Assembly (NCBI GenBank): GCA_030057655.1
Contig: JASGUQ010000017.1
Coordinates: 1-52,365, forward strand
Direction of reading: 5' to 3'
DNA length: 52,365 bases
Source: Bacillota bacterium
GTDB lineage: Bacteria; Bacillota; Clostridia; Christensenellales; Aristaeellaceae
Part shown: piece by piece, positions 51,040-52,365 of the stretch
Layout: each line of letters begins with the position of its first letter
How positions within the stretch are numbered: the first letter of the stretch is position 1
Translations under genes and position numbers: made by a program
Notes under the pieces: model-generated
The model's database searches: none
What the model saw: the letters and a program-made list of their open reading frames with translations, nothing else
Told to the model about the DNA's origin: nothing

Positions 51040-51407
51040 AGGTACCTCCGTGTTTTAGATGATTTACTCAGGCCAATCAGTTTCCTTGCTTGGGTCACTT
51101 TTCGTATCAGCGGGCATCTATGTGGAAAAGGAGGGAGCATTGGCGATCAGGGACAGGGCAGGAATGCGGTTCATCATGACAATGTATATCTTTAATATCC
51201 AATTTGGCTTCTTTTCAGCCACTTTCTTTTTGTAAACAAGAAAGCAAGCATATACCTATCAGATGTTGCTCTTATAGTAAGTTAAATGAGGGGCTCTGTC
51301 AAAGAAAACCACCGGCATTTTATCGGCGGCAGAAGAATCATTTGATTTCAGAGTTTTCTTAGCATACCGCAAAAGAACTTCTCAACAAAGAACATCAAAA
51401 TAAAAAA

Positions 51408-51458
51408 CCTGCCCCCGTACACATACCAATCCGATTCAAGCAGCGGGGCAGGCTTTTT
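51408..51458. terminator. Bidirectional intrinsic terminator
   Basis: Perfect arms CCTGCCCC (51408-51415) and GGGGCAGG (51445-51452) with A-run before and CTTTTT after. It can stop transcripts from either side between the SH3b gene and ribokinase. Confidence 0.65.
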
Positions 51459-51468
51459 ATTTAACAAT

Positions 51469-51497
51469 CAGCCGGACACCTTACAGATGTCCGGCTG
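51469..51497 (-). terminator. Hairpin just after the SH3b gene
   Basis: Perfect ten-base arms CAGCCGGACA (51469-51478) and TGTCCGGCTG (51488-51497) directly after the stop at 51509. No T-run follows on the minus strand, so it may only protect the 3' end; the next hairpin likely terminates. Confidence 0.5.
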
Positions 51498-51508
51498 AAG
51501 CGTTTGTC

Positions 51509-52057
51509 TTACGGAATAACAGGATCGGCGATCCACTTGGTCTGGACATAACCTGTGACAAGTCCATCCTTCGGGCTGTTATAAGCCACCCAGGACCAGC
51601 CGTTGCTCATCTTCAAGGTGACGTCAACGACCGCGCCAACGGGAATGACCATCACATTTTTGCCCCGGTTCATCATGCCCGGCCAGATATTGATGATGCT
51701 GTCTTTGGCCGTTCCGCGAATCGTTCCGTCAAAAACAACGTCCTTCACATAAACTCCCGGTACGGGCATAACATCCCTTTTGCCGACATAGCGCCAGTCC
51801 ATCCATCCGGTCAGCCCTTCGCCTGTAACCTTGAGGAAGCTTCCGCTTTTATCCGACACGGTCACAACCGTTCCGGGCTTCAGTTTGCCAAGGGCTGTTC
51901 CAGGGACTTTTTTGGGTTCCGCCCAAACATGCACCGGGCCGCCGGAGGACTTGACAAAACGCTCAGTGTCCGCCAAGGCGCTGCCGGCCATCATGACCAG
52001 CGGAAACACCAGTGCCACGACCAACAACAAACTCAGGTATCTGCGGGATGTTTTCAT
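51509..52057 (-). CDS. Secreted bacterial SH3-domain protein
   Basis: A 182-residue exported protein. The signal peptide covers about residues 1-29 (LSLLLVVALVFPLVMMAGSALA). It is followed by two SH3b-like domains, about 32-95 (VHVWAEPKKVPGTALGKLKPGTVVTV, TGWMDWRYVGK) and about 105-180 (IINIWPGMMNRGKNVMVIPVGAVVDV, GYVQTKWI). SH3b domains usually bind cell-wall peptides. AAGGAG lies six bases before ATG 52057; a frame open to 52132 lacks this. No catalytic domain is present, so a wall-binding or structural role is inferred. Confidence 0.82.
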   Translation of the reverse strand: MKTSRRYLSLLLVVALVFPLVMMAGSALADTERFVKSSGGPVHVWAEPKKVPGTALGKLKPGTVVTVSDKSGSFLKVTGEGLTGWMDWRYVGKRDVMPVPGVYVKDVVFDGTIRGTAKDSIINIWPGMMNRGKNVMVIPVGAVVDVTLKMSNGWSWVAYNSPKDGLVTGYVQTKWIADPVIP

Positions 52058-52106
52058 CTTTCTCTCCTTTTTGTCAGCATGCTTTCCATGCGCCTGACAG
52101 AATCTG

Positions 52107-52130
52107 GTATACAGATTGGCAAATGTATAC
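52107..52130. promoter_or_regulatory. Inverted repeat GTATACA-N10-TGTATAC, probable operator
   Basis: Perfect seven-base arms (52107-52113 and 52124-52130) lie between the SH3b promoter and its start codon, from about +1 onward. GTATAC half-sites are common for GntR-type and other dimeric repressors. No linked regulator is visible. Confidence 0.4.
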
Positions 52131-52137
52131 ATCTCAT

Positions 52138-52165
52138 ATTATACCGGCAAAACTGTTTTCGTCAA
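52138..52165 (-). promoter_or_regulatory. Sigma-A promoter of the SH3b gene
   Basis: On the minus strand TTGACG (52160-52165), a 16-base spacer and a perfect TATAAT (52138-52143). The leader of about 75 bases contains the GTATACA inverted repeat. Confidence 0.7.
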
Positions 52166-52203
52166 CGCCGCGGCGGCCAGCAGCGCGGGATACAAAAGCG
52201 CTT

Positions 52204-52365
52204 TATACTGAACTCAATCTTAAATGCTTTGATGGACTGGATCTTTTGCGCCTCCGCGTTGCCGCGTCACCGTAACCTGCGCTCTCATCCCGGTGCGGAC
52301 TTCGTCCTCCCGGGCTTAACGCTCCGGTACGGCTCCTTACCGCTCAAAGGCAGGCCTTTGAGCGA
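52204..52365. repeat. Dispersed palindromic element, copy D (partial or diverged, reaches window end)
   Basis: The first 60 or so bases (TATACTGAACTCAATCTTAA through TTTTGCGCCTCCGCGTTGCC) match the reverse complement of the right end of copy A almost base for base. From about 52265 the sequence diverges into an unrelated GC-rich stretch with hairpins. The window end prevents finding the second terminus. Confidence 0.55.

Larger units (their letters stand above)
51040..51508. other. Gene-free region upstream of ribokinase
   Basis: No coding sequence was recognised. At 51302-51360 an outer stem AAGAAAAC/GTTTTCTT encloses two small hairpins (CCG/CGG and GAATCA/TGATTT), forming a compact palindrome of about 59 bases. 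Two terminators lie at 51408-51458 and 51469-51497. No clear ribokinase promoter was found. Confidence 0.4.

Noticed and set aside
50125-51195. Plus-strand frame of 356 codons opposite ribokinase
   Set aside because: Antisense to an intact PfkB kinase; unusual His/Gly/Gln-rich composition.
51270-51320. Insertion-sequence end (GGGGCTCTGTCAAAG)
   Set aside because: No matching inverted partner and no transposase fragment were seen nearby.

Overview
The window looks like the chromosome of a strict anaerobe of class Clostridia, probably a gut-type member of a Christensenellales- or Oscillospirales-like lineage. This is inferred from the gene set: a sensory [FeFe]-hydrogenase, ferredoxin-type Fe-S domains, a SpoIIE-type phosphatase, LytR-CpsA-Psr and SH3b envelope proteins, CUT1 sugar transporters without their own ATPase, fucosidase, sulfatase, and strong AGGAGG ribosome-binding sites with TTGACA/TATAAT promoters. 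Most genes are GC-rich. One AT-richer gene (24827-26872) stands out as a probable import. No phage, plasmid, rRNA, CRISPR array or complete insertion sequence was seen.

Layout. 129-4166 (minus): an LCP cell-wall ligase, then a [FeFe]-hydrogenase sensor (PAS-linked, group C type) translationally coupled to a SpoIIE/PP2C phosphatase. 4439-8559: a sulfatase, a frameshifted DUF1275 membrane protein, and two exported proteins whose genes overlap. 8686-12547 (minus): a ferric/phosphate-type ABC importer (binding protein, fused permease, ATPase). 13031-17073 (plus): a MarR regulator with a striking palindrome at its promoter, followed by a heterodimeric ABC exporter with one degenerate ATPase site. 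17079-24566 (minus): a carbohydrate locus with a GH2 glycosidase, a sugar-binding protein, two permeases, a membrane acyltransferase and a Gfo/Idh/MocA dehydrogenase, most of them overlapping or nearly touching.

24827-27336: a PD-(D/E)XK-like nuclease fused to a DUF2075 helicase, next to a tRNA-Arg/His/Gln operon. 27939-31577: a VWA protein and a two-gene ABC-2 exporter. 31595-31946: a block of nested hairpins without a gene. 31974-40295: a D-2-hydroxyacid dehydrogenase, a GH95 fucosidase, an NrdD-tail-like small protein, an esterase, a cytosine-deaminase-like enzyme with an MFS transporter, and MgtC. 40537-44059: a second CUT1 sugar uptake operon. 44281-50088: homoserine dehydrogenase, a SIS protein, and a phosphonate-type ABC operon (phnD-phnC-phnE-phnE2). 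50116-52057: ribokinase and an SH3b protein.

The most unusual structure is a dispersed element of about 163 bp with imperfect terminal inverted repeats. There are two full copies (21087-21250 and 44117-44279), one internally deleted copy inside the tRNA operon (27065-27170) and one partial copy at the window end (52204 onward). The theme of the window is foraging on host or plant glycans and small nutrients: sulfatase, fucosidase, GH2, two sugar importers, ribokinase, nucleobase salvage and phosphonate uptake. It also carries one hydrogen-sensing signalling module and one candidate defence gene. All functional calls come from reading motifs by eye; no database search was run.
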